Of a DNA stretch of 64,000 nt, positions 37,425-52,061 are shown in pieces. The stretch comes from Pholis gunnellus (Eukaryota; Chordata; Actinopteri; Perciformes; Pholidae), in the NCBI GenBank assembly GCA_910591455.2, contig OU342806.1:20315535-20379534 (forward strand), in the 5' to 3' direction. The notes beneath the pieces were generated by a model. That model saw only the letters and a program-made list of their open reading frames with translations. It did no database searches and was not told where the DNA came from. The first letter of the stretch is position 1, and every line of letters begins with the position of its first letter. The translations under genes and the position numbers were made by a program.

Positions 37425-40400
37425 CACCAAACAGAGTCTCACGCAGTAATCATTCACACACACACACGCATGCTTAATCACAAACGGACCTGCACATATT
37501 GAAGGAGCATGTAAGAAATTGTAACTGTTTACAGAAAAAGTCAGGTTCTGCAAAGAGATGCTGAGAAGAAGTCCACTTGTATCTTTGCACCTTCATCAAA
37601 CCCAGGCAGATCGAAAGCATGAATGCACTCTCAAACAATGTGCATGCGGATTGTGGATCAGTGCAAAAATTAATTTCTTGAACTCAGATTTTGTTCAATA
37701 AAACTAACCACGTCCGTTTACTTTGCGGTATGTTAATTGGAGCCACATACTGTACAGTAAAGGGCACGTCGGACCTCTGAGAGTTGCTGGTTGCAAATTC
37801 TACCTTCCTCTCTCATGAACCACCATGCCGTCTTCCAAGAAATCAATCAGTCAGCAGTTTGACTGTTAGGTATGCAAATACACCGTCCCATCTGGTCAAA
37901 CAGACCTGAGTCATCATGCCACAGAGCTCAAAAAGCTGTGTCATTCATGTGAATGCGAGAGCAATCCAATGATCAAGATCAAAGATTTGTACATCAGCTG
38001 TGATTAAAGAGCAGCTGAACGAAGGGCAGCACAGTTCACAGAGTCAGACATGACTTCAGGCCCAAAGCCGTGTAAACGTTTTGGTGGTTGACCAGTTTGG
38101 GTAGTGATACTGTAATACAAGTTGCTGTTTCTCTTCAGCGTTCAATGAAAGATACTAGCATGGATGGAGAAAGTGTACAGACATCTCTGAGCACTTTTCA
38201 TGCTCGCTTTCAACAAGAAAAGATGAAAGTTATGAAAGCGGACACTGAAGATCAAGATTCTCAAAAACGATTCAAACGCGGACCGAGAGAGAGGAAAAGT
38301 TCATTCAAATAAATGGATCATCCGCTATTATTCTGAAATGATTTGGTCTCTAAATTCAAATTTATCTCTTCAAGGACAGATTTTGCAATTGAGATAATAT
38401 GTTTTTTTACATCTGTTACCAAATTGAGATCAGTGAGAGCAAATTTCTACTTTCAACCAACCAAGTTCTCACAGTAGATCACCTCTCTCTCTCACACTCA
38501 CTCGCTCACGTACACACAAGAAAAACACATTTCTCTCTGCAGCTGTGAAAAGCCAGAAACCTTTTTTCTTTTTTTTTTAATGCAGTTCCACTTTCAAGAC
38601 TTTATGGACATCAAGCTGCTGAACTAAAAGCACCTTGTGTGAAAAATGTCTAACAGTTTAATGGCTTTACGGCAGACTGCTGCTTATTTAGTGAAACCTG
38701 GTGAATTCCAAGTCATCTGACAGATACATGACAAAAAGTACTTTCCATGCAGAATTGAAAATAAGAACATCTGCCTTACACACTAATTGAAGGTCTATTT
38801 CAACGGCTTTTGATAAAAATCTGACTTTTGTATTTCACTTTGAAGCCTTTTTTCTCTTATTTGTCCTTTCAAAACACAGCTACAATGGCCTCATATGATA
38901 AATCGATTGTTGAAGATGACACTTGGATAATAACAAGGGTACAGTGAAGATTAGAGCTGAAGCGATTTGTTCATTAATCAATTAGTCAATCGTGATAAAT
39001 GATCAATTGTTTCAGTCAGGTTTCATGCAAAGAAATCTGGAAATTAGCTGGTTCCCACTTCTCAAATAAGTGAAGTCGCCTCAGGTTTTGGGGAACTTTG
39101 ATGGATGTTTTTCACTATTCTTTGCTATTTTTTAGACTAAGAAATGAATCAGTTGATTGGAAAAATTAATAGACAAATGTTAGACAAACAAAAATGTAAG
39201 CTGCAGCCCTAATGAATAAGACAGAGTGGCACCACAGGTCTGCTGGTGTTATGTATTTTATGGTTGGATTAATGTTGGGGTCACAGGGTCAAACAGGCCG
39301 ATATCAGACACAGAGGACGGCTCACCTCCAGGATTGGTGCAGCTGTGTCATGGATGGACAGGATGTGGGTGATGTTGTGCTGCGCCAACAGCTCCCGGTC
39401 TCGCGCATCTGAGGATCGCAAAGAAAATCAATCATCTCAAATATTCCTTCCATCCAATCAAAGATCACCCCATGTAAGGCCCAACCTAAATTAAGCATTT
39501 CTACCCAACAACAACAACCCCCCTGTCTCCCAAACAAATGTGGCCTTAAAAGTTTTGCTCTTGTTTTGAACTGAAAGAAAAACCGGAAAACCAATGTTTC
39601 TAAAACAGTCCAACACCTTGGCCCACAAGCAAGAAACAGTATTTGTTCTAATCAAATTTTGTTCTTTAAAAGGAAGCCAAAGGTTTTCTACCTTGGACAG
39701 ATGTGTCTTGAGCACATTTTTCTCATGCTTTGCAAGTTTGCAGGATGCTGATGCCACCTATACAAGACCAAGATGAGTCTGAACTGAACCCTCCTGCCAG
39801 CCAAATACATTTCACACATCATGAGAGTTTGTATAAACTGCAAGACAAAACACGAACTGATACAATATAAATTGGAAAATAGATAAATATATGAGTATAA
39901 ATCCTTAAGATAGTTGCGTAGGAAACACAATCTGATTATGTAACTTACACTGTAAGCGAGTTATTTGAAGGTCATAAAATGAGACAAGTCCACAAGTGTG
40001 TTCACTCGGTCATGAGATAGCCTGAATATTTGTATGGGGTGTCACAGTGGAACAACTGTTTCTCTGCCAAGCACAGACCAGTGACACTACTATGAACAGC
40101 CAAAACATAATCACTACATATTTGTACTAAATTTGAATTAATATCACGACATAGAAATGTATAATATCTGTGAAAACAGCATGTCAAATTAGAAGAAACT
40201 ACAAAAAGAAGATAAAAACAGACTATCAGCAAAAGCAAACAAGGTAACGTTAGCTGGGGAGAAAGCTAAAGCCAAAAATAAATGTACTTCTTGATATTTC
40301 CCTATAGCTGATATCTGTATACTATATATCCATTTTGGTAAACTAACATCTTGGTAATTCAATGTTATCACACATAATGAGACAGTAGCTAAATCCAACC

Positions 40401-41297
40401 ATTATGTCAAATAGCAACCCAGTTAACGCTAAACTACTGCTAACTCTAAACTCCAGCTAAAGCTAACGTAACTAGCTTAGCAGAGTAGCAGGTAACTGAC
40501 ATCTCAGCTTTTAACGCAAATTAAATTTGGTCTGGTTCAGATAACTTTAAATCACACAATTAAATCTTTAAAATTGCTGGTTTAATATATTTTATCCATT
40601 TATTTCCTTGACCAGAGAACTTCAAAAGTAGCCTACAAGAAAGCTGAGATAGCACATTTTGTTGTACTACACTTTTCCCTCCATACCCTGAAGGGTCTCT
40701 AGTAACAATATTAGGTAGGTTCTATAATAGTAATTATTATTCTTTTTTAATGGGCATACAATTGAGGCATTACTCTGTCTGCCGGCCAGCCTGATACCTT
40801 TAAATATCTTTCTCAAATTCACTGCTTCTGTATACTGTTCTGCCTCTGTAGGAGAGGTAGGGGGTCTTCTTATTTTATTTCATTTTAACAGTTTTACTCT
40901 TCTTCGTCATACTCGCTCACACACTTGCTGTTGTAATGAAGACAAAAAAGTGTGAGATGTTAAAATATGCAGCGCAAAAAGGATAACAGAAGATGAAAGG
41001 CCTGGATAATATGAAAGGCGTTAGATTTCCGTTTTAACAGTTTCCCTCCACATGTCATGTTTACAAAAAATGATCCATATTCTTCTTGTGCGATCACCAC
41101 TAAACGTGTGCACAGATTTTTATTTTTTTAACAGCAACCTGTTGATGCATTTGCTGAGGTATGGAAAGAGGTGGAACACACTTTACAGTAGGGACACCCC
41201 CACACCGCGGGGCATCCCCTCCCACACCAACCCTCACACAGCCCTCAAAAATAATTTATTTCTTCCAGCAGCTGACAGAGAGTTATGCATCAACCCC

Positions 41298-41330
<33 letters not shown>

Positions 41331-41733
41331 CGGCAAAAACACAGTGTAATCGTATTTTTTTTTTTTACACCAAAATACACTACTTCAATCATTCTGCTCC
41401 ACTCTGTGACCTCTCCACTCTATAGAAACTGAGCTCAGCGTAGCATCTCACCACATGCCCCTCCGTATGAGGAACTGAAACACACTCTACTATTATCCTG
41501 AAAATAAATTAATTCTTCACTCAAGTGACAAAGCCAGGACATCTTACCTTTGATATTTCCGAGATACAGATCGGGCAGGACCTAAAGACAAGTTAGAAAA
41601 TGTTGTCAAAGGAAGAAAGAAGAGGCTGTGAAAGTACAAGCATGTACAAGTATGGTAATGAAGGATTGGATGTTTTTTTAATCCTTTTTTGTGTAGAGAT
41701 ATGATACTTTACCTTATTTATCCCGTTCCCCAT
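34031..41733 (-). CDS. dusp22: Dual-specificity phosphatase 22 (JSP1/JKAP), complete coding region
   Basis: DUSP22 is a small cytoplasmic phosphatase that acts on phospho-Tyr and phospho-Ser/Thr and modulates JNK and T-cell receptor signalling. Exons in coding order: 41713-41733, 41548-41581, 39326-39408, 36875-36924, 36287-36361, 35524-35695, 34031-34189. The total is 594 nt, 197 residues plus TGA. The N-terminus MGNGINK carries a Gly2 myristoylation site. The catalytic loop HCVAGVSRS places Cys at 88 and Arg at 94, and the general acid Asp is at 57 (AADHSKQNL); these positions match human DUSP22. The core domain is followed by a tail, YQAWWKDRYGKNSLNDDEEI, then a run of seven Ser encoded by (AGC)7. 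The tail resembles the fish isoform rather than the shorter human one. The gene is in tandem with irf4, as in human. Confidence 0.97.
34082..34102 (-). repeat. dusp22: (AGC)7 trinucleotide repeat coding for poly-Ser in dusp22
   Basis: Seven identical AGC codons follow AAC in the last dusp22 exon, so copy-number change would lengthen or shorten the Ser run without a frameshift. Confidence 0.95.
34835..35000 (+). repeat. tRNA-derived SINE-like remnant
   Basis: A box-A-like start (GCTGTTAGTCAAACGGTTAC) is followed by GCGCATGCC and a box-B-like GAGTCTGATTC. Then comes a CT-rich tail, CCCCTCTCTCTCCCCCTGCT TCCTGTCTG, ending in GTTAAATAACTGTC and an A-rich run. The layout fits tRNA-headed SINEs widespread in fish. 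It is diverged and not functional as a tRNA. Confidence 0.55.
35329..35387 (-). repeat. Arm B of the inverted repeat, in dusp22 intron 6
   Basis: Reverse complement of arm A at 33321-33379, with one mismatch (T for G). Confidence 0.9.
37175..37230. repeat. (GT)n with three TTAATGTGTGTG units
   Basis: The 12-nt unit is repeated exactly three times between two GT runs. Confidence 0.9.
37371..37428. repeat. (CA)n/(CGCA)n compound microsatellite
   Basis: CA run, then about four CGCA units, then CA again. Confidence 0.9.
38951..39211 (+). repeat. Dispersed repeat, family 2 (most complete copy)
   Basis: Starts AGAGCTGAAGCGATTTGTTC with ATTAATCAATTAGTCAATCG. It continues with AGCTGGTTCCCACTTCTCAA and CTATTTTTTAGACTAAGAAA, and ends AAGCTGCAGCCCTAA. 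It resembles an abundant short repeat of fish genomes. No coding capacity. Confidence 0.7.
39409..41547. other. dusp22 intron 2
   Basis: A 2.1-kb intron, AT-rich around 39950-40700, with a (CA)n tract at 41303-41330. I see no exon. Confidence 0.6.
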
Positions 41734-42799
41734 GTCAGCCAAAGGTCGTGAGAAAATCCCATCAAGTTCAGGACACAATTTGGATATTTTTTATTCACCA
41801 GGTTTTTAACGTTGTGTGTCACCTCGTGCTCCAGAATTGTTTAGCTCCGCTGGTCAAGCACTTTCACTAGCTGTTACTGCGTCCCATCATTTTTCAAACC
41901 ACCACTGCTGACCCAGGGTATCATAAAGCCTTCGACCTGTCCACAGCTCACGCTCACGCTCCCAGTGCTCCTTGATTGAGAATGTGCTGCTTGGGATTAC
42001 GTAATGTGACCTTAGCAGTGCTGCTTAGATATTTATATTTAGACCAGGAGTTCGGTCATGGGACTGTGGACAGGCACATGCCAGCCAGACAAAGATGGTC
42101 GAGGGCCAGAGCGCAGAGGAGAGCAGATCCAACAGTGGCCCACCTATCACTATCTGCTGAGGAGCTACCGTAAAAGGAGCACTGCTGAATGAGGCTCAAA
42201 ATACATGCCTCTTGCAATAAATCTCAATTTAGATAATGTTCTTGAGGTATATATGACAGGCAAGTTGTCGTAGAACTACAAATTCGCCCATTTAGCTTAA
42301 ATGCCCTTAAAACACTTTTTTAATGGTGTCCTACTTCAACACAAAACAGTTTCTGTTATTTCATATAACATTTTTCTATATTTTTCATTTTGTCTGTGAT
42401 CTTCTTGCTGGTTTGAGCAAAGTGGGAAGAGATACACATTTTTGTGCACCAATCAGGATTCAGCAATATTTCTATGACAAAATGCAATGACAGTTAAAGG
42501 GATGTTTGCTTATGGCGCCAAACTGAGTTTTTCGTTACTACACAGATGATTATTCATAAACAATGCTCTCTCCAGACTTTAACTTTGATATTTACATATT
42601 TGGCAGTAAACATTTTATTCTATAGAGATATACTTCTGATTTGAGACCATATTTTCAGCGGCTCAAACTCATGTGTTGATTCTTAGTTGAAATTCAGTTA
42701 CTAAGTAAACTTGAAGTAGCTACATCATCGACACACAGGTATTTTTATTCCTGTACCAAATGTTATACCAATCCATGTTGTAGATAAAATAGAATAAGC

Positions 42800-43060
42800 A
42801 AAGAAATAAGTGAAAACTTTGAGCCACTCTGGTGGCTCTCGTGGAAACAGTCAGGAGAAGAACCAAATGTCATGGCAAAACAACCCGATATTTGTCTTGG
42901 TATTTCAACCAAGTCAATATAGGATTCATCCTCTGGGGACCAAGAGTCAGTACCAAATTTCGTTGAAATCCATCCAAATAGTTTCTGATTTATTTCAGTC
43001 TGGACAAAAGAGGTGAACCAACCAGCCGACATGCTACATTGATGCTAGCGTGGCTTAAAA
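42800..43060 (+). repeat. Dispersed repeat, 'caccaaATTTCgttgaaatccatcc' type
   Basis: TTGAGCCACTCTGGTGGCTC, GATTCATCCTCTGGGGACCA, TTGAAATCCATCCAAATAG, TATTTCAGTCTGGAC and GCTAGCGTGGC occur in this order. This order resembles a dispersed repeat of fish genomes that I know from general experience. There is only one copy in the window. Confidence 0.5.
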
Positions 43061-43807
43061 ACTCTTATGTAAATCAGGGAAAAGAAGCAAATCCTCACAT
43101 TTATTGTGATCAGCTTTGATACTTTTTCTAATTTCATGCGAATTGCTTATAAACTTGTTTTTGTCTAAGAAGCAAGAAATCCCTCATCTATTTCTAAATT
43201 GTGTTGATTCTCAGTGGACAGCCACTTGAATCTATTTCAGTCACTTCATTTCCAGTAAATTGTGCTTCATCTTCAACACACCGCTCTGCGGCGATCAAGG
43301 TATTTTTAGCCCGTCTCTGTCGTCTCTGTGTTGTGTTCCTGTGTGTGGTTCAGTGTGTGGCACGGCTCAGACGCACTGACAGGCAGAGGAGAGTGGAGGC
43401 GTTTACAAAAAGCCGCTTGCCTGCCTGCCTCAGAGAATTAGGTCTCAACAGCTCATCTAGCTAGCAGCGGGTCAAACCCATTCATAAACAGACTCATCAC
43501 ACATTAGAACGAAATTATAAAGAAACGTTTCAGCTCCATCAGAGCATTACTGTGTGTAGGTGTGTGTGGGGGAGGAGGGGGTGAGTGCTGTGTTGCATAT
43601 ACACACAAAAGAATGTGATATGTTGAAGATTATATTAGTCTCTAAAAAGGGAGAGAAAGAGGGAGACATTACTTGGAAGTTACTTTCACGATTGATGCCA
43701 GTTTGTTTGTTACACCCAGGCCAGCAGATAATGCACACGAGGAGCTATGTATGTCTGATTCAACCAAACAATACTACTGTGTAAAGTCCTTAAAGAGTTA
43801 TTCAATC

Positions 43808-44020
43808 ATTGCTGCAACTAACACCTATTTTCATTGTCAATTAATCTGAGGATTATTTTCTTGATTTGTAGAGAAATAGGTTATTTTATTAAAAATGATG
43901 AAAAATGCCTTCTGCAATTTACCAGAGGTCAAAGTGAGGTCTTTGAACTGCCAACAATAGTCAGTTATATGAAAACAAATAAAAGCAGATCCTCGCATTT
44001 CAGAACCTGGAACCAAAGAG
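43808..44020 (-). repeat. Dispersed repeat, family 2 (reverse orientation)
   Basis: It begins ATTGCTGCAACTAACACCTA and ends TTTCAGAACCTGGAACCAAA, the reverse complement of the family's CTGGTTCCAG...TTGCAGC order. Confidence 0.65.
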
Positions 44021-45196
44021 CTCTTGGTGTTTCGGTCATGTATGTTGTTCGGTCTGTCTTGATTTATTCAAATGTCTCAACAGTGATTGATTGTATTGCC
44101 TTGAAGCTTGATTCAGACTTTCATGGTGCTCAGAGGATAATCCGACAGACATTCACTTCCCCTCAGGATAAACTGTGTTCATATTGTTCAGTTCATTTTA
44201 CTGGTACAGCAGCTTCAATTATAAAAGTGAAAAAATATCGAACACTTATCAATCAATACTTTGTTTTATGAGTAAATACTTGCAAAACTAATGACATTCC
44301 CACCAGTACTTTTTATTTGGTGCTAATCAACAAATGTGTGCATGATAATACGCTAAACTCTATGATTTCCACTAATCTCTGGAGAATTTATTCTAAACAT
44401 GACTTTGAACCATGTTTTAGGAGTCTGCTTTCGAAAATGATGAATTAAATGTTTGGTGTCTATTAGACATAATACACTGCAGTATCTCTGATTGGTGTCG
44501 ATTGTAATATTGATACAGCATTACCCGTCCAAAATCTCAAAATAAATGTCATAGTTATTTCATAAGAGGTCTCTGGGGTCTAGCTGACACTAAGCATATG
44601 TCACTATGTAGGGTACCATATTGTACTTAACTCTTTGTGAATGACATTTTGGCAAACAAAAGGAATATATATTTAAAGTCGTAAAACTTTATTTTATAGG
44701 TCTCATAGTTAACCCTACTCAGGACGTTTTATGTAAAGGACTACTTTTGTACACTAACATCCCTGTTGGTACAATTCCAATAAATGACTTTAAATTATAA
44801 TTTGCTAGAAACGTCACCTGCCTATTTACTGTATCTCATTGTCTCTACTTTCCCTGTTCCACATAGGTCTGTCAAACTTGTTAGGAAATGAAAGGATCTG
44901 TATAATAATATGTTACTGAAATATTTCCCAGTGTGTCGAATATAATAAGATTCACGTGAAGGTTTGTCTTTCGGTTCGTTTTCGTACTTTCGCTATAAAT
45001 CTTATGTCAATAAAGACGAGGCGGAAAGTGCCAAACTGACTTCCTGTATTCCCTAAAAAAAGAAAAAAACCTGCTGGATGACATGACATGTGCTGGATGA
45101 CATGTCTTCAGTCAGAACGAGACTCAGTTTAATCTTTAACCACCTGAAGAAGAACACCTGCAGCAGAACGGTTCGGTCTGCGAGGACGTCCGAGGA

Positions 45197-48337
<3,141 letters not shown>

Positions 48338-48339
<2 letters not shown>

Positions 48340-48364
48340 TAAATCAATCAATCAATTCATTAAA
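48338..48364 (+). other. bphl: bphl poly(A) signals
   Basis: AATAAA at 48338-48343 overlaps the last two bases of the TAA stop codon at 48337-48339. A second, weaker hexamer, ATTAAA, is at 48359-48364, followed by T/G-rich sequence (TCCTTTTGTGG). The 3'UTR may therefore be only a few tens of bases. Motif-based only. Confidence 0.5.
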
Positions 48365-49600
48365 ACTGTGAAACTATGATGATCCTTTTGTGGAGAAGAA
48401 CCAGAGTGACTGCAAATAATTACGCTAAGAGACTTCATTTTGATAAATGTCTAAATTCTACAACCTTTTTTTTGAGGGATCAATTGTTGTATATTACTTT
48501 ATTTCTTTCAAGTAAATCACTTATTTCTCATATTATGTAACTTCATAATATTTGTTGTAATTGTGGCTATTACAAAGTTAGAAAACAAAGATTAATGCAA
48601 ATCTAAATTATACAGCTGTGTCAATAGCCGTAGCCTCGCAGAACTGAAGTTAAGACATTGTAAAATGTCAGTATCATTAGTTATTTGTGTCCCTTGCAAA
48701 GCCCCGCAGAATAAATTCATGAAAAGTCAGTTACATTAGAGCTAACTTTGGTGAGAAAAAGACGTTTCACATTGAAAATGATTTATTAGCATTAATAAAA
48801 AACATTACTTACAACTTATTACCTTCTTTAAAGTGGTACCTAAGTTAATTTACATGATGATTTATATTTAATGTATAATTTACTCAAAAAGCAGTGGTGG
48901 AATGTAACTAAATACATTTACTGAACTTATGCGTGTTTCCATTTGCTGTGACTTCACTACATGTATTTGACAACTTAAGTTACTGATTACTTTGCAGATT
49001 ACTAATATGAAGACAAAATATAAATCAACCAACGATGTAGGCCATATAATTATAAATTAAGCTACACCGCAGTATATAAAGTAGTTGAAATTTGCTCCAC
49101 ATTTATCAACTGCAACATTATATATATATAATTCCAATAATATAATGGGCCACTGTGCATAACGAGTACTTTTCCCTTTGGTATACTTTGGTGCAAATAT
49201 TTTTCTTCTTTTATGTAAGTAACATTTTTAATTTATGACTTTTACATCTAAGTATTTCTACAATGGGCACCATTGACAGTAAGTATGGTGCCTTCTTTTG
49301 TTTGGTGTTTTTATGGTCAAGATCAGCTGTGCTGTTGTTGCCTTGGATGTAATAATACATTTTATTTGTATAGTGCTTTAACATGTACTCAAAGGCACTT
49401 TTTCATGGTAAAAACAAACAATAAAAGCAAAAACAATATAAACAAGGTAGAGAGATGACAATGTAACAGTAACAAACAAAACAAAAACATGCATAACTAG
49501 CATCACAGGTATAAAGCAGATTTAAATGGGTGAGTTGCACATGTTCACATCTGCGCATTGACGATCGATTGCTTCGGGCTGCCACTGTTCTCTAACCAGG
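48365..49600. other. Intergenic stretch between bphl and psmg4
   Basis: AT-rich, with a family-1 repeat at 48893-49265 and a short segment at 49352-49450 (TTTTATTTGTATAGTGCTTT type) that resembles another dispersed fish repeat. No exon seen. Confidence 0.6.
48893..49265 (+). repeat. Dispersed repeat, family 1 (near-complete)
   Basis: Starts GCAGTGGTGGAATGTAACTA. It contains TTACTTTGCAGATTACTAAT, GCAGTATATAAAGTAGTTGA, GGGCCACTGTGCATAACGAG and a TACATCTAAGTATTTCTACA end. It was used as the reference for the other copies. Confidence 0.7.
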
Positions 49601-49707
49601 AAGTAGCTGTCTGTTTCTGTTTGTAGCTAGCGCGAGCTCGAGTGGTTGCTAGTCGCAGGCGTCTCTGTGTACATGCATGGCTGCAGGTAGATACGAGTTA
49701 CACAAAA
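49601..49707 (+). promoter_or_regulatory. psmg4: psmg4 5' leader region with upstream ATGs
   Basis: An ETS-like CAGGAAGT at 49598-49605 precedes the leader. ATG at 49673 opens a 5-codon frame ending TAG at 49690. ATG at 49677 opens a 20-codon frame that ends TGA at 49739 and overlaps the psmg4 start. They matter only if transcription starts upstream of 49673, which I cannot determine. Confidence 0.4.
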
Positions 49708-52061
49708 ATGAACGACGCAGGAAACGGAGAGGTGTTTGAGGCCATTACGGTGCACAATTTTTCGGAGAGGATTTTGGAGCAGGTCATACACTTCCACGTG
49801 ATGAAGCTCAGCGGAGGGTTCTTCCTGTGGGTCGGGTCCAGTCCGGTTCTGTCCAACCTGGCGGTGTCGATGAGCAGCCGATATGTGAGTACACAAGTAC
49901 TGTGTTTAAGTACAACGTTTTTTACTTGAGTATTTTCTTTTCATGCTTCTTCATACTTATGCACTACATCTCAGAGGGAAATGTTCTAACCATAGACTGT
50001 AGGTCTCAACTCGCTTTTTTACTGCACTTGTACTAATATTATGTGTGTGGACTCTGTAGACGGTCATGCTGACGCACTGGTGAAAGGCCTCAATAGTAAG
50101 TTCACCCAAATCATAATAGTGACAATAATAAACTTTGATTGTATAGCGTCTTTCATACACACGATGCAGCTCTGTGTGCTTTCCGTTCACCTGCATTAAA
50201 CATGTTTATAAAGGTTGCAAAACAAACCTATCTCCAACAGGTTAGAAAATAAAACATTTTAGTAAGATTCAATAAAACGGGCAAGTAACAAAATAATACT
50301 GCGCCTCAATACATTACAGACATGTTATCATCTCACTTTATTGGGACTTTATTCAAACCCTGCAAACCCTTTTCATTGAGGTCTACGTTTACGAAGAGTG
50401 GATTTATTTATTTATTTATTCTTTCAACTCTTTTGCGGCCACACATTTTTATTTCATTTGGCTCATTTTGTATTGGGTTAATGACAAAAGTTTCAGGGAC
50501 GAAAATGTCAAACCGTTGCAAAATAGAAAATAAACTTTCTGCATTCATTGGGGGTCGACGGTGTTACAATATAAAGCCTGAGATTATCTTTTCTTCAGTG
50601 TTCATACTGTAGTACTTATCCCTTTACAGTACAGTATATCTCCAAAGCTTGGAGGCCATTGTGAGCAGTATTGTAACAAGAGGACTGATGTTTTGTAGTA
50701 ATGGATTTAAATACATTTTGCATCAGTGTAATGATGATTATCCAAAATAGACATTCCTGTTTGATTACTGTTTCCATCAACACTTAGGCTAATAGATATT
50801 GTGTTGCGTTATCTAGTGCTTATCTCTGGCATCCATTGCTAAGTACCACAAGAGAAACGTGGTTTAGTTGTGATCTGGATGGGTTGATCCTTTCAGAGGA
50901 AGATGATGTCCCTATGACTCGGTCTTATTAGGGTCCTTAGTAGGCAAAATATAATACATCTGCTGCCCAAAGTACAGTACATCCTCTGACTGTACCACAA
51001 ACCACAGAGACAACTGAACTGTCCTCAGTCTACGATCTATTGCCTTCAGTTGGAAATCATTTGGGTTTGACGACAGATATTAAGAAAGTCAAACATTATT
51101 TAGGATGTGACAGAGCTACTGATTTATGTCCTTGCAAAGAGACTAACTGCTGTTCTGCTCATTGTTCTTTTGTCTGCAGGATTCGATGCCTTTATCTACA
51201 TTAGTCATGGGCGACCCATCCAATACCGCTCCAAATTCCATGGCACAGAGATTAGGTAATGACGCATGAATGTATGTGTTTTATTATTGCTGATAATGTC
51301 AAAAGTTATAGTAAGTTATTAAAAAGCTGGAGCGCTGTTTTCAGATGTTATGTGGTTATATTTGAGCTAATTTGCTAAAAACCACAAGTTGTATTAAACT
51401 TTACTGCCAACACTATTCATTTCAGTACATAATGTGTGTCTTGAAACTTGCTTCCGTTACCCCATGTCGTGTGTTGATGCAAGTGCAGATTTATTTGAAA
51501 AGCCTCTGCTCTGCACCAGTGGAAGTAGTGCTGTGAAGTTCACAATCTGTGATTCTAATGTCTCACTGTTCAGCAAGTGTCTCCTCGCGGTCCGCTAGCT
51601 AACTGTTCTGTGTTGTTTTTCCACATACTATAACACATGTTTGACAAAAATAAAAGCGATCATTTTCACTTTGATATAGATGTCAACCGAAAGTCTTCTT
51701 CACAAGTTGATCTTAAATGTGTGATAAACACACAAACATCTTGTGGCAAGCTTTGTACAATGTTTGTATTTATGATATCTATATTGTATTGAAAAGGCTA
51801 AAACATGCAAAACAGTGACGAGGTCTATTAACCTAAAATGACTTTCCTTTTGGATCTCCACAACCTCAAAGACTGATGACTTCAGTGTAATTGTGTACTA
51901 TAATGGTGAAATAATGGTCTGTGTCCGTCTGTTTTGCAGCGAAGAAGACCAAAAAGCAAGTATATGTGAGTTACAGTCTTCCAATGACGAACTCCAACAT
52001 CAGTCTGTTGGTGGAGAACAGGATCAAAAAGGAGGTGGAGCTTCACCCGGAACACTTTTGA
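49708..52061 (+). CDS. psmg4: Proteasome assembly chaperone 4, complete coding region
   Basis: PSMG4 (PAC4) pairs with PSMG3 and helps assemble the alpha-ring of the 20S proteasome. Exons: 49708-49884, 51180-51255, 51940-52061. The total is 375 nt, 124 residues plus TGA (human 123). Family landmarks are VHNFSERILEQVIHFHVMKL and FFLWVGSSPVLSNLAVSM in exon 1, and SMPLSTLVMGDPSNTAPNS in exon 2. In exon 3 they are KQVYVSYSLPMTNSNISLLV and ENRIKKEVELHPEHF. The reading frame is open upstream of the ATG, but the next in-frame upstream codon that could start is GTG, so the ATG at 49708 is chosen. Two ATGs just upstream in other frames are described in the findings. The order bphl-psmg4-slc22a23 agrees with human 6p25.2, apart from the tubulin genes that lie between BPHL and PSMG4 there. 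Confidence 0.97.
49898..49986 (+). repeat. Dispersed repeat, family 1 (fragment) in psmg4 intron 1
   Basis: AAGTACAACG, TTTTTTACTTGAGTATTTTC and ACTACATCTCAGAGGGAAAT match the copy at 63712. It begins 13 nt after the exon 1 donor. Confidence 0.65.
49987..51179. other. Rest of psmg4 intron 1
   Basis: Ordinary intron with a short segment (ACTTTGATTGTATAGCGTCT near 50133) that resembles a dispersed fish repeat. No exon seen. Confidence 0.6.
51256..51939. other. psmg4 intron 2
   Basis: AT-rich intron; I see nothing else in it. Confidence 0.6.

Larger units (their letters stand above)
36925..39325. other. dusp22 intron 3, repeat-rich
   Basis: Holds a 12-mer tandem repeat, TTAATGTGTGTG x3 at 37191-37226 next to (GT)n, a (CA)n/(CGCA)n tract at 37371-37428, and a family-2 repeat at 38951-39211. 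No exon seen. Confidence 0.65.
41734..45196. other. Gap between the divergent 5' ends of dusp22 and bphl
   Basis: The 5'UTRs and promoters of both genes must start here, but no core promoter motif stands out. Recognisable content is a dispersed repeat at 42800-43060 and a family-2 copy at 43808-44020. A 145-codon open frame at 43834-44271 lies largely in that repeat and is not taken as a gene. Confidence 0.6.

Noticed and set aside
43834..44271. 145-codon open frame on the + strand between dusp22 and bphl
   Set aside because: Its first part lies in a reverse-oriented family-2 repeat (43808-44020). The peptide has no domain-like features, and no splice or promoter context supports it.
50880..50935. 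Apparent psmg4-like exon (GATGTCCCTATGACTCGGTC) in intron 1
   Set aside because: It is a chance resemblance ending in TAG. The true exon 2 at 51180-51255 matches the family and fits the phases on both sides.
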